Positions 1 to 7,971 of a stretch of DNA of 64,000 bases are shown here, one piece after another; position 1 is the stretch's first letter; every line of letters begins with the position of its first letter. The stretch is from contig JAFEBM010000025.1 in NCBI GenBank assembly GCA_018242685.1, positions 1 to 64,000 of the forward strand. The letters are read 5' to 3'. Position numbers and translations under genes: made by a program. The notes under the pieces were generated by a model that searched no databases, had not been told where the DNA came from, and worked only from the letters and a program-made list of their open reading frames with translations. Origin of the DNA: Nitrospira sp. GTDB lineage: Bacteria; Nitrospirota; Nitrospiria; Nitrospirales; Nitrospiraceae.

Positions 1-138
1 TGACCCGGGCCTTCGAGATGGGCGCCCCCTTTTCTGACTGTCGAGTGTGTGGACCTAGCGGTTCGGTGTGGGGGTGCTCTGGCCGGCGGTGCATGCCAGG
101 TGTGAGGGAATCTCAAGCTGCCCGGATGAGCGGAAGCC

Positions 139-663
139 TCACGCGGTGGCAAGGGCTTGGCAGGTCAGGTTCTGAAACGTCTGGTCGTTACGTTCGACGC
201 AGTGCGGGTAATGGGCGTTGCCCCGCAGGACACTCCCTCCGCGCTCCACCGAAAGGCCTCGCACATCGACAGTGATGTTGAAGAGTGCGCCGCAGTTCGT
301 CTGGATCAATGCCTCTTCCTTCAGTTCTTCCCGCTCCAGAATGAGCACGAACTCTGCATTCGCCTCTGTCGCGACGGCAAGCGCCACCTGGCGATCCGAT
401 GAGCGGTGGGGAATCTGAGGAAACATCAGGATGTTTGAATAGTGATGAGACCGGAGCCATTCGTCAGCCACGCGGGCGAGGAGAGGATCTCCCCAGATAA
501 GGATGCGCTGTCGTTCACTGGGCAAAAGCGTATGGGAGCCGTTGGTGATTGGAAAATGGACGCCGGAGGGATGTGGTGTAGAGGAGCATCCTTCCAGAAG
601 GAGCAGGATGGAGAGGAAGCACGCGACGGTGATGGCCGAGCCGATGCGATACTGTCGTCTCAC
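139..663 (-). CDS. Putative lipoprotein of unknown function
   Basis: A 174-residue protein that I do not recognise. It begins with a short basic stretch (MRRQYRIG), a hydrophobic segment to about residue 23 and a lipobox-like LEGC with the lipid-acceptor Cys at 26, so it is probably exported and lipid-anchored. The remainder is soluble and mixed alpha/beta. Three later cysteines lie in the C-terminal half. The start codon is GTG; there is no good Shine-Dalgarno, but a perfect TATAAT lies 8 bases upstream, which would suit a leaderless message. It is the last gene of a minus-strand group. Function unknown; the lipoprotein call is an inference from the N-terminus. Confidence 0.6.
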   Translation of the reverse strand: MRRQYRIGSAITVACFLSILLLLEGCSSTPHPSGVHFPITNGSHTLLPSERQRILIWGDPLLARVADEWLRSHHYSNILMFPQIPHRSSDRQVALAVATEANAEFVLILEREELKEEALIQTNCGALFNITVDVRGLSVERGGSVLRGNAHYPHCVERNDQTFQNLTCQALATA

Positions 664-1006
664 AGCCTGAGATTATAACAAACAAGAAGGGCGGTGAAGG
701 TGATCGCGAGGGTAAGGGAGGCTCGGCTATGGGGATTCACGGAACCGAGCCGGCTCCGGCGACCCCTTTTATTTCTCTTTCATTCCTGATTCATGCACGA
801 TTCAAGATCCGACCCCAGCTGTCAGCGATCACGCTGGTTGGACTTTGGTTCGTGTATCGCATCATTCTCGGGTGGATCACTCTTAACGATGGACGACCGA
901 TGTACGTGTGAGCGGAGCATACTTTCAGCAGTACAGTACTTCGGATGTTGATTCTTGCGTGCATCTCAACCATGCAACAGGAGGGTCGCGATACGGGTGA
1001 CCCACT
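664..1006. other. Intergenic region, no gene seen
   Basis: 343 bases between two minus-strand genes. Apart from the -10 box near its left end I see no convincing gene. One 60-codon frame at 729-911 (+) lacks a ribosome binding site and any family resemblance. Confidence 0.5.
672..677 (-). promoter_or_regulatory. -10 box TATAAT directly before the lipoprotein start
   Basis: On the minus strand a perfect TATAAT ends 8 bases before the GTG start at 663. The -35 region is weak (TTCACC only with a 15-base spacer). If used, transcription would start at or next to the start codon. Confidence 0.35.
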
Positions 1007-1762
1007 CTATTCGGAGTAGGCGAGGAGGAGCAGCCCACCGACAATGAACGATGCGCCCCAGGCCATGTTCCATCGATTCCTCATCTGGGGGGATGCGCCG
1101 GGCAGCCAGGCGGCCATGCCTTTGGAGAAAGCCGCCACGACATCGACGATGCCCAACAACATGTGTTGGAACTGGATCTTCGCCGCCTCGGGGTGATTGC
1201 CGTGGGAATGGACGAAGAGGAATAGCCCACCCGTCAGCACTAACAAGACGAGTGGGGCGGCCCACGCCGGGTGCCGAACCCTCCCGAGGCGACGGAGCAT
1301 CTCAATGAGGGCAATGGTGAGGGTCAGAATTCCGTAGGACTTGTGTTCAATCATCTCACGGTCTTTACCGAAAAACGTCTCCACAAAGCTGAGCGACCCA
1401 AGCGGCCACGCGTCACGGTCACTCCAAAACAGCGGGAACCCTCCCATCATACTGAGCGCGCCGGGAAGAATGAACCGAGTCCAGTAGGGCAGCGGATACT
1501 GGAGCGCAGCCCCCAACTCAGCGAGACCCAAAATCACTTCCAACGAACCCGCGAAGTGATGAGCGAACTCTGAAAACGCCTTCCCTTCGGATGATCCTTC
1601 CCAGCGTTCGCTGGCATGACCCCCATGGAGATCATCCGTAACACGCGTTTCATTCGTGACATTCTGATGACCTGAGTCTGTTTGGGCCTGAGCATCTGGA
1701 ACGGGGACTGTCGAAAGTATGGCAAACAGGAGGGCAGACAATAGGGACGGCCACCACTTCAT
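1007..1762 (-). CDS. Histidine-rich multi-pass membrane protein, unknown function
   Basis: I do not recognise the family. From the ATG at 1762 the protein (251 residues) starts with a clean signal peptide (MKWWPSLLSALLFAILS, ending AQA). A His-rich soluble stretch follows (HGGHASERWEG, FAHHFAGS), then about four or five hydrophobic segments. Histidines recur beside the membrane segments (EHKSYG, VHSHGNHPE, FQHMLLG), as in copper- or haem-binding membrane proteins such as CopD or b561 types; this is only an analogy. An in-frame ATG at 1825 would add 21 residues before the signal peptide. I prefer the shorter form because its N-terminus makes a normal leader. Neither start has a strong Shine-Dalgarno. 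Confidence 0.55.
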   Translation of the reverse strand: MKWWPSLLSALLFAILSTVPVPDAQAQTDSGHQNVTNETRVTDDLHGGHASERWEGSSEGKAFSEFAHHFAGSLEVILGLAELGAALQYPLPYWTRFILPGALSMMGGFPLFWSDRDAWPLGSLSFVETFFGKDREMIEHKSYGILTLTIALIEMLRRLGRVRHPAWAAPLVLLVLTGGLFLFVHSHGNHPEAAKIQFQHMLLGIVDVVAAFSKGMAAWLPGASPQMRNRWNMAWGASFIVGGLLLLAYSE

Positions 1763-1840
1763 ATATGAAGAACCGATCAGAAGAGTTAGGAAGCCAAATT
1801 CAAGGTCAGATCTTGTTCTGTGCATTTCTATCGTCCGCTA

Positions 1841-2170
1841 TCACCGGCCGACTCTAGTCGCCATGGCGAAGTGGAAAAAATAGCGGTCGAGGGAAGCTAG
1901 ATCACTGCCGTAGGTATTCCCGCCGAACATGGCGTCGCACAACAGTTCGCGTGCGCGGGTCAGTTCCTTCCGCCGACCTTTCCACCGCTCGTCTGCAATC
2001 GTCAAGTCCAGCAGTTCGATAGCACGGTCGAAAGCCTGCTCGCAGCGCCGCGGATCCTTTCCATACCAACGGGCGGCGCGTGCCACGTCGCTGCCGACAT
2101 TGGCCAGTTGCTCCACGAGCGAGAGAGTGTGCCATCGTCCTGCGGCGAGTTGCTCGTGGATGATCTCCAT
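1841..2170 (-). CDS. Small helical protein, unknown function
   Basis: About 109 residues from the ATG at 2170. An upstream TTG at 2218 is less likely. The sequence looks all-helical: a first helix (EIIHEQLAAGRWHTLSLVEQ), a region with an RAARWYGKDPRRCEQAF segment, and helices rich in Glu, Arg and Leu (AIELLDLTIADERWKGRRKE, ELTRARELLCDAMFG). There are no transmembrane segments. The pattern resembles small four-helix proteins such as HEPN-like or DUF families, but I see no diagnostic motif. It lies upstream of, and in the same direction as, the His-rich membrane protein gene. Confidence 0.5.
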   Translation of the reverse strand: MEIIHEQLAAGRWHTLSLVEQLANVGSDVARAARWYGKDPRRCEQAFDRAIELLDLTIADERWKGRRKELTRARELLCDAMFGGNTYGSDLASLDRYFFHFAMATRVGR

Positions 2171-2506
2171 AATGTAATGCTCTATCAAAGTTTGGAAAAG
2201 AGTGGGTACGGCACGCAAGATTGCGGGTTGCGCCTGCTTCTGTCAATCTCAAATTTGTCCACAGGAGGGTTTAGGGGGAGTGGCTGCTCGTCCCTCTCTA
2301 TTTCTTTTCCCTCTGAGGAGTGGTCGGATAGTCTCTTATTGCACGCGTTTTCCTGTGAGCCTCAGCAAACACGCTAGGTCTGCTCGGCGACAGAAGTTGC
2401 TTTCTTCTCCGTCTTCCTATCTGCGGGGTAAGCAGGTGCTTTCCTTATTGCGCGCATTGACCGAGTGCATTTCTCTCTTCTCACAGGTGAAGGGGAGGAG
2501 CAGGCG

Positions 2507-2569
2507 GTCCTTTACTGCGTGCATTGAGGGACCACCATTTCATCGTGGGGCCTCAGCGAGCACAAGGAC
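2507..2569. repeat. REP-like palindromic element
   Basis: The ends pair as GTCCTT (2507-2512) with AAGGAC (2564-2569). Inside, GTGC (2519-2522) pairs with GCAC (2560-2563), GAGG (2526-2529) with CCTC (2551-2554) and CCAC (2532-2535) with GTGG (2545-2548). The result is a bulged hairpin of about 63 bases. Parts of the left arm recur at about 2334 and 2444, and a CCTCAGC-plus-ACAC piece recurs near 2359. It could be a REP-type element or a structured transcript leader. Confidence 0.5.
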
Positions 2570-2602
2570 TGCCTGGTCTTCCCCTTCACAACCCTCCCAC
2601 CC

Positions 2603-2632
2603 TTGCATATCGTTCTTCAGCCCTCGTACAAT
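2603..2632 (+). promoter_or_regulatory. Candidate promoter of the radical SAM pair
   Basis: TTGCAT, an 18-base spacer and TACAAT (five of six match the -10 consensus). The start site would fall near 2639, giving a leader of about 60 bases before the ATG at 2702. The -35 box is weak. Confidence 0.4.
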
Positions 2633-2701
2633 ACTTTTTTTCGAGTCTAACTCATTGGCTTTCCAGTCATTTAGGTAGCTGAAGAGAGTAGGTAGGTCGG
2701 G

Positions 2702-4600
2702 ATGAAAGTCGAGTATACGAAGGGGGATCGGGCATCCAAAGAGCTGATTCAGCTCCACCGCCGGACCTCCTTTGAGACCAGCGGCCGGAAGATGAAAGTG
2801 CTGCTGATCTTTCCGCCTGACTGGTACCCTTCCGAACCCTATCTCAGTCTGCCCTCTCTCACAGCGATTCTCCGTCAAGCCGGTCATACGGTCATTCAAA
2901 AAGACATCAACTGCGAGATGTGGGACTGGTACTTGAGCGAGGAGTTTCTGAAGAAGGTCTTGCGCCGGGTGCCGAAGCAGTTGGATCGGCTCCGCAAGTT
3001 GGCCAAGAAGCGGGAACTGACTGAGTGGGAAATGGATGTACAGCTGGCGCTCTGTGATGTGTCGCGTCCTCGTATGGAGAAATTAATCCGCGATGCGGAA
3101 GAGGCGAAGCACATCATCAGAAGCGAGAAGTTCTACGATATCGATAAATTAGAATGGGCAATTCAAGTGTTTCGCGAAGTCACATCGGTTATTTCATTGG
3201 TCTATGCCCCGGCACGGATCTGCATGCCGCCGATGGAGACGGATTTGTCGTACAAGCCATACGTCTCGGCTGAGGTGATGGATGCCGTGCAGGATGAACA
3301 GGTCAACGTATATCGTGATGTGTTCGACCATCTGGTCAAGCCGGTAATCCAGGCCGAGCAGCCGGATGTGGTCGGGATCTCGATTGTGCTGCAACAGCAG
3401 ATGTTCTCGACGATGACCTTTTGCGCCCTTATCAAACAGCACTTTCCCCACATTCATATTACGATCGGCGGCAATACAGTGACCCGCCTGCGCGACGTGC
3501 TGCCGGAGTCGCCGCTCTTTCAGTATTTCGACAGCGCCGTGGTCTACGAAGGGGAGACGGCGTTTATGCAATTGGTCGAAGCAGTCGGCGCCAAGCAGAG
3601 CTTGGCCGATGTGCCGAACACGATCTACAAAGACGAGACGGGCGTCCATGTTTCTCCACTGAGTTATGCGGAGGATATGGCTGCGCTGCCGCCGCCGGAC
3701 TTCGACGGATTGCCGCTCGAGAAGTATTTCGTCCCAACCCGTATATTGCCTTATCTGGCGACGCGAGGGTGTTACTGGGGGCGCTGCGAATTCTGCGACC
3801 ACGGCGAGGGTTATACCGCAGGCTATCGATCGAAGAAGATCCAGGATATTCTTACAGACGTCACCTATCTACGCGACAAGTACGACGCCAAACATTTTCA
3901 TTTTACCGACGAGTCCTATCCGCCGGCGCTCTTTCGTAAACTTTCTCGCGGATTGATCGAGAACAACATGGACATCTTCTGGACAACGCATATGCGGTTC
4001 GAGAAAAGTCTGTTGGAAGACGCCGTCTGGCAGGATGCGAAGGAGTCGGGATGCCGCTATCTGCATTTCGGCTACGAGTCGGGAGTCGAGCGGGTGCTGC
4101 AGCTGATGGACAAAGCGACGACAGCGGAAGTCATGACGAAGCATCTCAAGCTCACTGCGGACGCCGGCATCTGGAACCACTGTATGGGTTTCTTCGGCTT
4201 TCCCGGCGAGACGAAGGAAGAGGCCTGGCAATCAGTGCAGTTCTTGGAGCAGAACAAGGATCATGTCCATTCACTCGGGTTCGGTACATTCGACCTGGGG
4301 CGGCACAATCCGGTGGCGAAACATCCGGAGAAGTGGGGCGTGACGGCATACAAGAATCCCGATTGGGATCTGGCGTTGGATTACTACTACACGGTGAAGA
4401 ACGGCATGAACATCGAAGAGGCGGAGCGGGTGTTCGAGCAGTTCGAACGGAACCACAATCCCGGCTGGGATTTGCGCCTCTATATTCGGGAATATATCTT
4501 TCTTTATATTTCGAGATTTGGTTTAGGAAAGCTTCAGGATTTGCAGTATCAAGCTGTCAAGACTGCCGGAGTGGTGCCGACGTTAGCGGGGAAAATGTGA
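2702..4600 (+). CDS. B12-binding radical SAM protein, copy 1
   Basis: A 632-residue enzyme of the cobalamin-dependent radical SAM class. KVLLIFPPDWYPSEPYLSLP (from about residue 32) is the first strand and loop of a B12-binding Rossmann domain. PDVVGISIVLQQQM and ITIGGNTVTRL (about 220-270) are its later part, without the DxHxxG motif, as is usual in this class. Between them sits a helical insertion of roughly 150 residues. The radical SAM core begins at PYLATRGCYWGRCEFC; the cluster cysteines are 357, 362 and 365, so the motif is CX4CX2C rather than CX3CX2C. HFHFTDESYPPALF and CMGFFGFPGETKEEA are typical core strands. The ATG at 2702 gives an N-terminal tail like that of the paralogue; an ATG at 2792 is the alternative. 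The substrate is unknown. A near-copy follows 33 bases downstream. Confidence 0.85.
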   Translation: MKVEYTKGDRASKELIQLHRRTSFETSGRKMKVLLIFPPDWYPSEPYLSLPSLTAILRQAGHTVIQKDINCEMWDWYLSEEFLKKVLRRVPKQLDRLRKLAKKRELTEWEMDVQLALCDVSRPRMEKLIRDAEEAKHIIRSEKFYDIDKLEWAIQVFREVTSVISLVYAPARICMPPMETDLSYKPYVSAEVMDAVQDEQVNVYRDVFDHLVKPVIQAEQPDVVGISIVLQQQMFSTMTFCALIKQHFPHIHITIGGNTVTRLRDVLPESPLFQYFDSAVVYEGETAFMQLVEAVGAKQSLADVPNTIYKDETGVHVSPLSYAEDMAALPPPDFDGLPLEKYFVPTRILPYLATRGCYWGRCEFCDHGEGYTAGYRSKKIQDILTDVTYLRDKYDAKHFHFTDESYPPALFRKLSRGLIENNMDIFWTTHMRFEKSLLEDAVWQDAKESGCRYLHFGYESGVERVLQLMDKATTAEVMTKHLKLTADAGIWNHCMGFFGFPGETKEEAWQSVQFLEQNKDHVHSLGFGTFDLGRHNPVAKHPEKWGVTAYKNPDWDLALDYYYTVKNGMNIEEAERVFEQFERNHNPGWDLRLYIREYIFLYISRFGLGKLQDLQYQAVKTAGVVPTLAGKM

Positions 4601-4633
4601 GCGAGGGTCAGATTCCGTGAAATTGATGATCCA

Positions 4634-6580
4634 ATGAGTGAACTGCTCCAAATAGACGGTTTGGCGCCGCCGGCGAAGGGGACGCAGAAGAAGTCCAAAG
4701 TTATGCTCATTTTTCCACCCGAGTGGGTGCCGACGGCGCCATACCTTGCGTTGCCGTCGCTGACAGCCGTCTTGCGTGAGGCCGGGCATACGGTCATCCA
4801 ACGCGATATCAACATCGGAATGTGGGATCACTTCTTCAGCATGGAGTTTCTGATTTGGGTGAAGGCCCGGTTGGGCATGCAGCTGAAGGCCCTGCAAGAG
4901 AAAGAGAAGGCAGGAGTCTTGAGTGAGCGGGACGTGACTCACATGGCGGTTGTGGAACAAGCCTATGCCCTTGATGTTTTCGATCTGGCGGATCGAGCCG
5001 AAGATGCCAAGTTGATTGTGCGAGGCGAGCGTTTCTATGAGGCGGAGACGCTGGAAGGGGCGCTCAACACCTTCCGTGAAACGATGGTCTATATCTCCGC
5101 CGCTTATTATCCCGCATCCCTTGTCTTCTATCCGATGGAAAGTAATTTAGGCTATCGCCCCGGTGTCTCCAAAGAAGTGTTCGCCTGTTTGGAAGATGAA
5201 CAGGTGAACGTCTATCGAGATCTCTGCAATCAGCTGGTCATGCCGGACGTGGCGAGAGAACAGCCTCACGTGGTCGGGATTTCCATCGGGACGCAGATGC
5301 AGTTGTTGGCGGGATTGACGTTCGCTCGGATGATCAAGGAAGCGTTTCCAGAGATCCATGTCGTGGTAGGCGGCAACGTCATCACCAGGCTGCAGGAAGA
5401 TCTCTCGAATCACGAGCGGTTCTTCAAAGAGGTGTTCGACTCGGCGATTCTCTACGAGGGCGAGCATGCGTTGCTGTGGCTCATCGAAGCGTTGAATGAT
5501 CAGCGGCCTCTCGCTTCAGTTCCAAACTTAATCTATCGCGATGAGTCGGGCCTCCATCGGAATCCGGAAATCTACACCGAGAAGACGACCGCGCTACCCT
5601 TGCCGGACTTTGAGGGCATGCCGCTGGATCGCTACTTTGTTCCGGAACTGATCATTCCCTATCTGGCCACGCGCGGTTGCTATTGGGGGCGCTGCACGTT
5701 CTGCGACCATGGCCAAGGGTACTTCGATCAGTACCGTGGAATGCCGGCTCAGCTGGTGATCGCCCAGATCAAGGCTCTCCGGGATAAGTACCACTGTCGG
5801 CATTTTTTGTTTAGCGATGAGTCCTATCCACCCGCATTGTTCAAAAAAGTCTCGCAACTCCTGGTTGACCAAGATGTCGGGATCAAGTGGACGACGCTCA
5901 TCAGGTTTGAAGAAACACTGCAAGATCAAGCCACCTGGAATCTTGCGGCCAAGGCCGGCTGCTGTACGCTCTACTATGGGATGGAGTCAGCGAACGAGCG
6001 GGTCTTGAATCTCATGGACAAGCACGCTCGGAAAAGCGTTATTGAACGCAATCTCCAGATGGCAGCGAAGGCGGGGATTTGGAACCATGTGATGGCTTTT
6101 TATGGATTTCCAGGGGAAACGTTCGAAGAGGCCTTGGAAACTCGCCAGTTTGTTCTCGATCATCAGCCGGTGATTCACTCACTGGAACTCTTCTACTTTG
6201 TGGCCTACCGCCATACTCCCATGGTGCGTCATCCGGAACAATTCGGCATTACGATCCACAAGCAGGAAGAGTACGATCTACCGCTGGACTATTACTACAC
6301 CTTGAATGACCCCAGCGCGCTGTCGTGCCTCGACGCGATGCAACTCTGTGAGGAATTCTATAAAAACGATTTTCATCCATGGGCCGTGCGGGTAAACTCT
6401 CGCGAACACGTCTTTCTCTATATCTCGAAGTTCGGGACGAACCAGTTGCCGAAAATTTATGCTCAGCAGACGCAGCCGGTGGGGTCGCCGGACGGAGTGT
6501 CAGGCTTGATTACCTGGCCGGTCGCGCACGTGGAGGGAGACGAGGGCATGTCTCGCGTGACGAGTCACGAGATCGGGTAA
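4634..6580 (+). CDS. B12-binding radical SAM protein, copy 2
   Basis: A 648-residue paralogue of the preceding gene, collinear over almost the whole length: KVMLIFPPEWVPTAPYLALP at the start, the same helical insertion, PHVVGISIGTQMQLL and VVVGGNVITRL for the B12 domain, then ATRGCYWGRCTFC with cluster cysteines 349, 354 and 357 (CX4CX2C). FLFSDESYPPALFKK and HVMAFYGFPGETFEEA match copy 1. Like copy 1 it ends in a region with FLYISKFG. The C-terminal 40 residues (after QTQPVGSPDG) have no counterpart in copy 1. The 33-base gap suggests co-transcription. Such pairs may act as a heterodimer or on successive substrate positions, but nothing in the sequence names the substrate. Confidence 0.85.
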   Translation: MSELLQIDGLAPPAKGTQKKSKVMLIFPPEWVPTAPYLALPSLTAVLREAGHTVIQRDINIGMWDHFFSMEFLIWVKARLGMQLKALQEKEKAGVLSERDVTHMAVVEQAYALDVFDLADRAEDAKLIVRGERFYEAETLEGALNTFRETMVYISAAYYPASLVFYPMESNLGYRPGVSKEVFACLEDEQVNVYRDLCNQLVMPDVAREQPHVVGISIGTQMQLLAGLTFARMIKEAFPEIHVVVGGNVITRLQEDLSNHERFFKEVFDSAILYEGEHALLWLIEALNDQRPLASVPNLIYRDESGLHRNPEIYTEKTTALPLPDFEGMPLDRYFVPELIIPYLATRGCYWGRCTFCDHGQGYFDQYRGMPAQLVIAQIKALRDKYHCRHFLFSDESYPPALFKKVSQLLVDQDVGIKWTTLIRFEETLQDQATWNLAAKAGCCTLYYGMESANERVLNLMDKHARKSVIERNLQMAAKAGIWNHVMAFYGFPGETFEEALETRQFVLDHQPVIHSLELFYFVAYRHTPMVRHPEQFGITIHKQEEYDLPLDYYYTLNDPSALSCLDAMQLCEEFYKNDFHPWAVRVNSREHVFLYISKFGTNQLPKIYAQQTQPVGSPDGVSGLITWPVAHVEGDEGMSRVTSHEIG

Positions 6581-6587
6581 AGAAGGT

Positions 6588-6672
6588 TGAGGATAAGGTT
6601 AAGGCTGCGCACGAGACAGATTAAAGCTGAGGCTGAGGATAAGGTTAAGTTCGAAGAAAATCCTTAACCTCA
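6588..6672. repeat. Degenerate GGNTNA hexamer repeats in inverted arrangement
   Basis: Between two convergent genes the plus strand carries runs of six-base units: GGTTGA GGATAA GGTTAA GGCTGC, then AGCTGA GGCTGA GGATAA GGTTAA. The 16-mer TGAGGATAAGGTTAAG occurs twice (6588-6603 and 6634-6649). CCTTAACCTCA (6662-6672) is their complement, so the second copy can form a hairpin with it. It may act as a two-way terminator; it also resembles telomere-type simple repeats. Confidence 0.6.
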
Positions 6673-6681
6673 ACTTTGATC

Positions 6682-6936
6682 TTAGCCTTCCGTATCCGGG
6701 ACGAATACAGCCGACAGTAATGCGTAGGCGGCTTCAATCGTCCGAGTCATTTCTTCGGCTTTTCGAAACTGTTGCATGTATTGCTTCGGATTGTTGGTGA
6801 GGCCGGCATAGCGCGTGGGGGTCCAGTTGTAGAGCTGGACACGCTTCGCCCGATCCAGGTCTTCGGTGGTGATGGGCAGCGTGAGGCCAAGAATTTCCAA
6901 CGCATGGGCGACGTCCTGTTCGGTGATGGGGTCCAT
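6682..6936 (-). CDS. Small J-domain-like protein without HPD
   Basis: 84 residues. The order of elements recalls a DnaJ J domain: helix I with ALEILGLTLPIT, helix II with EDLDRAKRVQLYNWTP, and helix III with FRKAEEMTRTIEAAYALLSA, where J domains have KAEEMFKEINEAYEVLS. The HPD tripeptide that contacts Hsp70 is missing; the same place reads WTPTRY. If the resemblance is real the protein cannot be a normal Hsp70 co-chaperone and may be a binding module. The gene converges on the radical SAM operon and is transcribed away from phzF. The coding call is fairly safe; the fold is an inference. Confidence 0.55.
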   Translation of the reverse strand: MDPITEQDVAHALEILGLTLPITTEDLDRAKRVQLYNWTPTRYAGLTNNPKQYMQQFRKAEEMTRTIEAAYALLSAVFVPDTEG

Positions 6937-7041
6937 GGGCGGAGTCTGTCAAAGGGGGCGAGATCTGTCAAATGCCGGCGGTTGTTTTCTCATAGCATGA
7001 TCGGGTTCTCAGGTGTTATCCGGAGGAGTTTGGAAGTAACC

Positions 7042-7971
7042 ATGGCTGAACCAAGGTCTCTAAAATTCTATCAGGCCGACGTCTTTACCTCTCAACCGTT
7101 CGGCGGCAATCCCGTCGCGGTTTTCCCCGACGCCGATGGCCTAACAGACGACGAGCTCCAGCAGATTGCGCGGGAGATGAATCTATCGGAGACAGTCTTC
7201 GTTTTTCCACCGACCGATCCTGCCGCAGTCGCCCGGTTGCGGATCTTTACCCCGACTCAGGAAATTCCCTTTGCCGGCCATCCGGTACTGGGCACATTTT
7301 ACGTGTTGGCCCAGCTCGGGAGGGTTTCTACTCGGGAACAGGTGACGCATGTCACGCAGGAATGTAATATCGGCTTATTTTCGGTCGAATTGCATACGGA
7401 ACAGAGTCGTGTGGTGCGGGTCGTCATGTCTCAACCCAAACCGGAATTTCTCGATCCTCTCAACACCATCGACGATGCGTATGTGGTCGGCGGATCTCTC
7501 GGCTTGCCGAAGCACGTGATCGCTGACAGCAAATGGCCCCTCCAAGTCGTGTCGACCGGTTTGCCGGTCTTGATCGTGCCGGTGCGAACGTTGACGGCCG
7601 TCCGGTCGATCAACCCTGATGCCTCGGCCATCATCAACGTCTGCGAACGGTTCGGGGCCAACGGGATTATGGTCTTCACAACGGTGACGGTTGAGTCGTT
7701 TGCGTCTGTCCACGCGAGGATGTTTGCTCCGAAAATCGGCATTTTGGAGGATCCTGCGACGGGGAGCGCCGGAGGGGCGCTTGGAGCGTACCTGGTTCAG
7801 AACGGCGTCGTTGAAGTTGGACCGAGGACGGATATTCTGATTGAACAGGGCTACGAAATCGATCGGCCATCCCGGATTCTGGTGCAAGTTGAGTCGGACG
7901 ACGACATGATCCAAGGTGTGAAGGTCGGCGGGCAATGTGTGATGGTGGTGGAAGGAGTGTTGAGGTTTTGA
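7042..7971 (+). CDS. PhzF family isomerase/epimerase-like protein
   Basis: A 309-residue protein of the PhzF (phenazine biosynthesis-like) fold, two similar halves of the diaminopimelate epimerase type. Family marks are [20 protein letters not shown] at the start, [11 protein letters not shown] with the general acid/base Glu at 50, [17 protein letters not shown], and [16 protein letters not shown] in the second half. Most members act on unknown small metabolites; nothing here suggests phenazine synthesis. The ATG at 7042 follows GGAAG at 7032-7036; an in-frame ATG at 6997 is possible but the shorter form begins like the family. The stop codon lies inside the left arm of a large inverted repeat. 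Confidence 0.85.
   Translation: MAEPRSLKFYQADVFTSQPFGGNPVAVFPDADGLTDDELQQIAREMNLSETVFVFPPTDPAAVARLRIFTPTQEIPFAGHPVLGTFYVLAQLGRVSTREQVTHVTQECNIGLFSVELHTEQSRVVRVVMSQPKPEFLDPLNTIDDAYVVGGSLGLPKHVIADSKWPLQVVSTGLPVLIVPVRTLTAVRSINPDASAIINVCERFGANGIMVFTTVTVESFASVHARMFAPKIGILEDPATGSAGGALGAYLVQNGVVEVGPRTDILIEQGYEIDRPSRILVQVESDDDMIQGVKVGGQCVMVVEGVLRF

Larger units (their letters stand above)
2171..2701. other. Long intergenic region before the radical SAM pair
   Basis: 531 bases between divergent genes, pyrimidine-rich on the plus strand. It holds a fold-back element at 2507-2569, two weaker relatives of its left arm (CTTATTGCACGC near 2334, CTTATTGCGCGCATTGA near 2444) and a candidate promoter at 2603-2632. 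A plus-strand frame across 2202-2678 is rich in Ser, Arg and Phe, shows no domain and has no ribosome binding site; I regard it as non-coding. Confidence 0.6.

Noticed and set aside
1-138. Possible partial gene at the left edge
   Set aside because: A minus-strand frame from an ATG at 94 is open to the edge but only 31 codons are visible and its composition is unconvincing.
729-911. 60-codon plus-strand frame in the first gap
   Set aside because: No ribosome binding site, odd composition, no relation to known proteins.
2202-2678. Plus-strand frame of 158 codons in the gap before the radical SAM genes
   Set aside because: Rich in Ser, Arg and Phe, no domain, no ribosome binding site, and it overlaps the fold-back repeat and the promoter. 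It looks like open sequence by chance.
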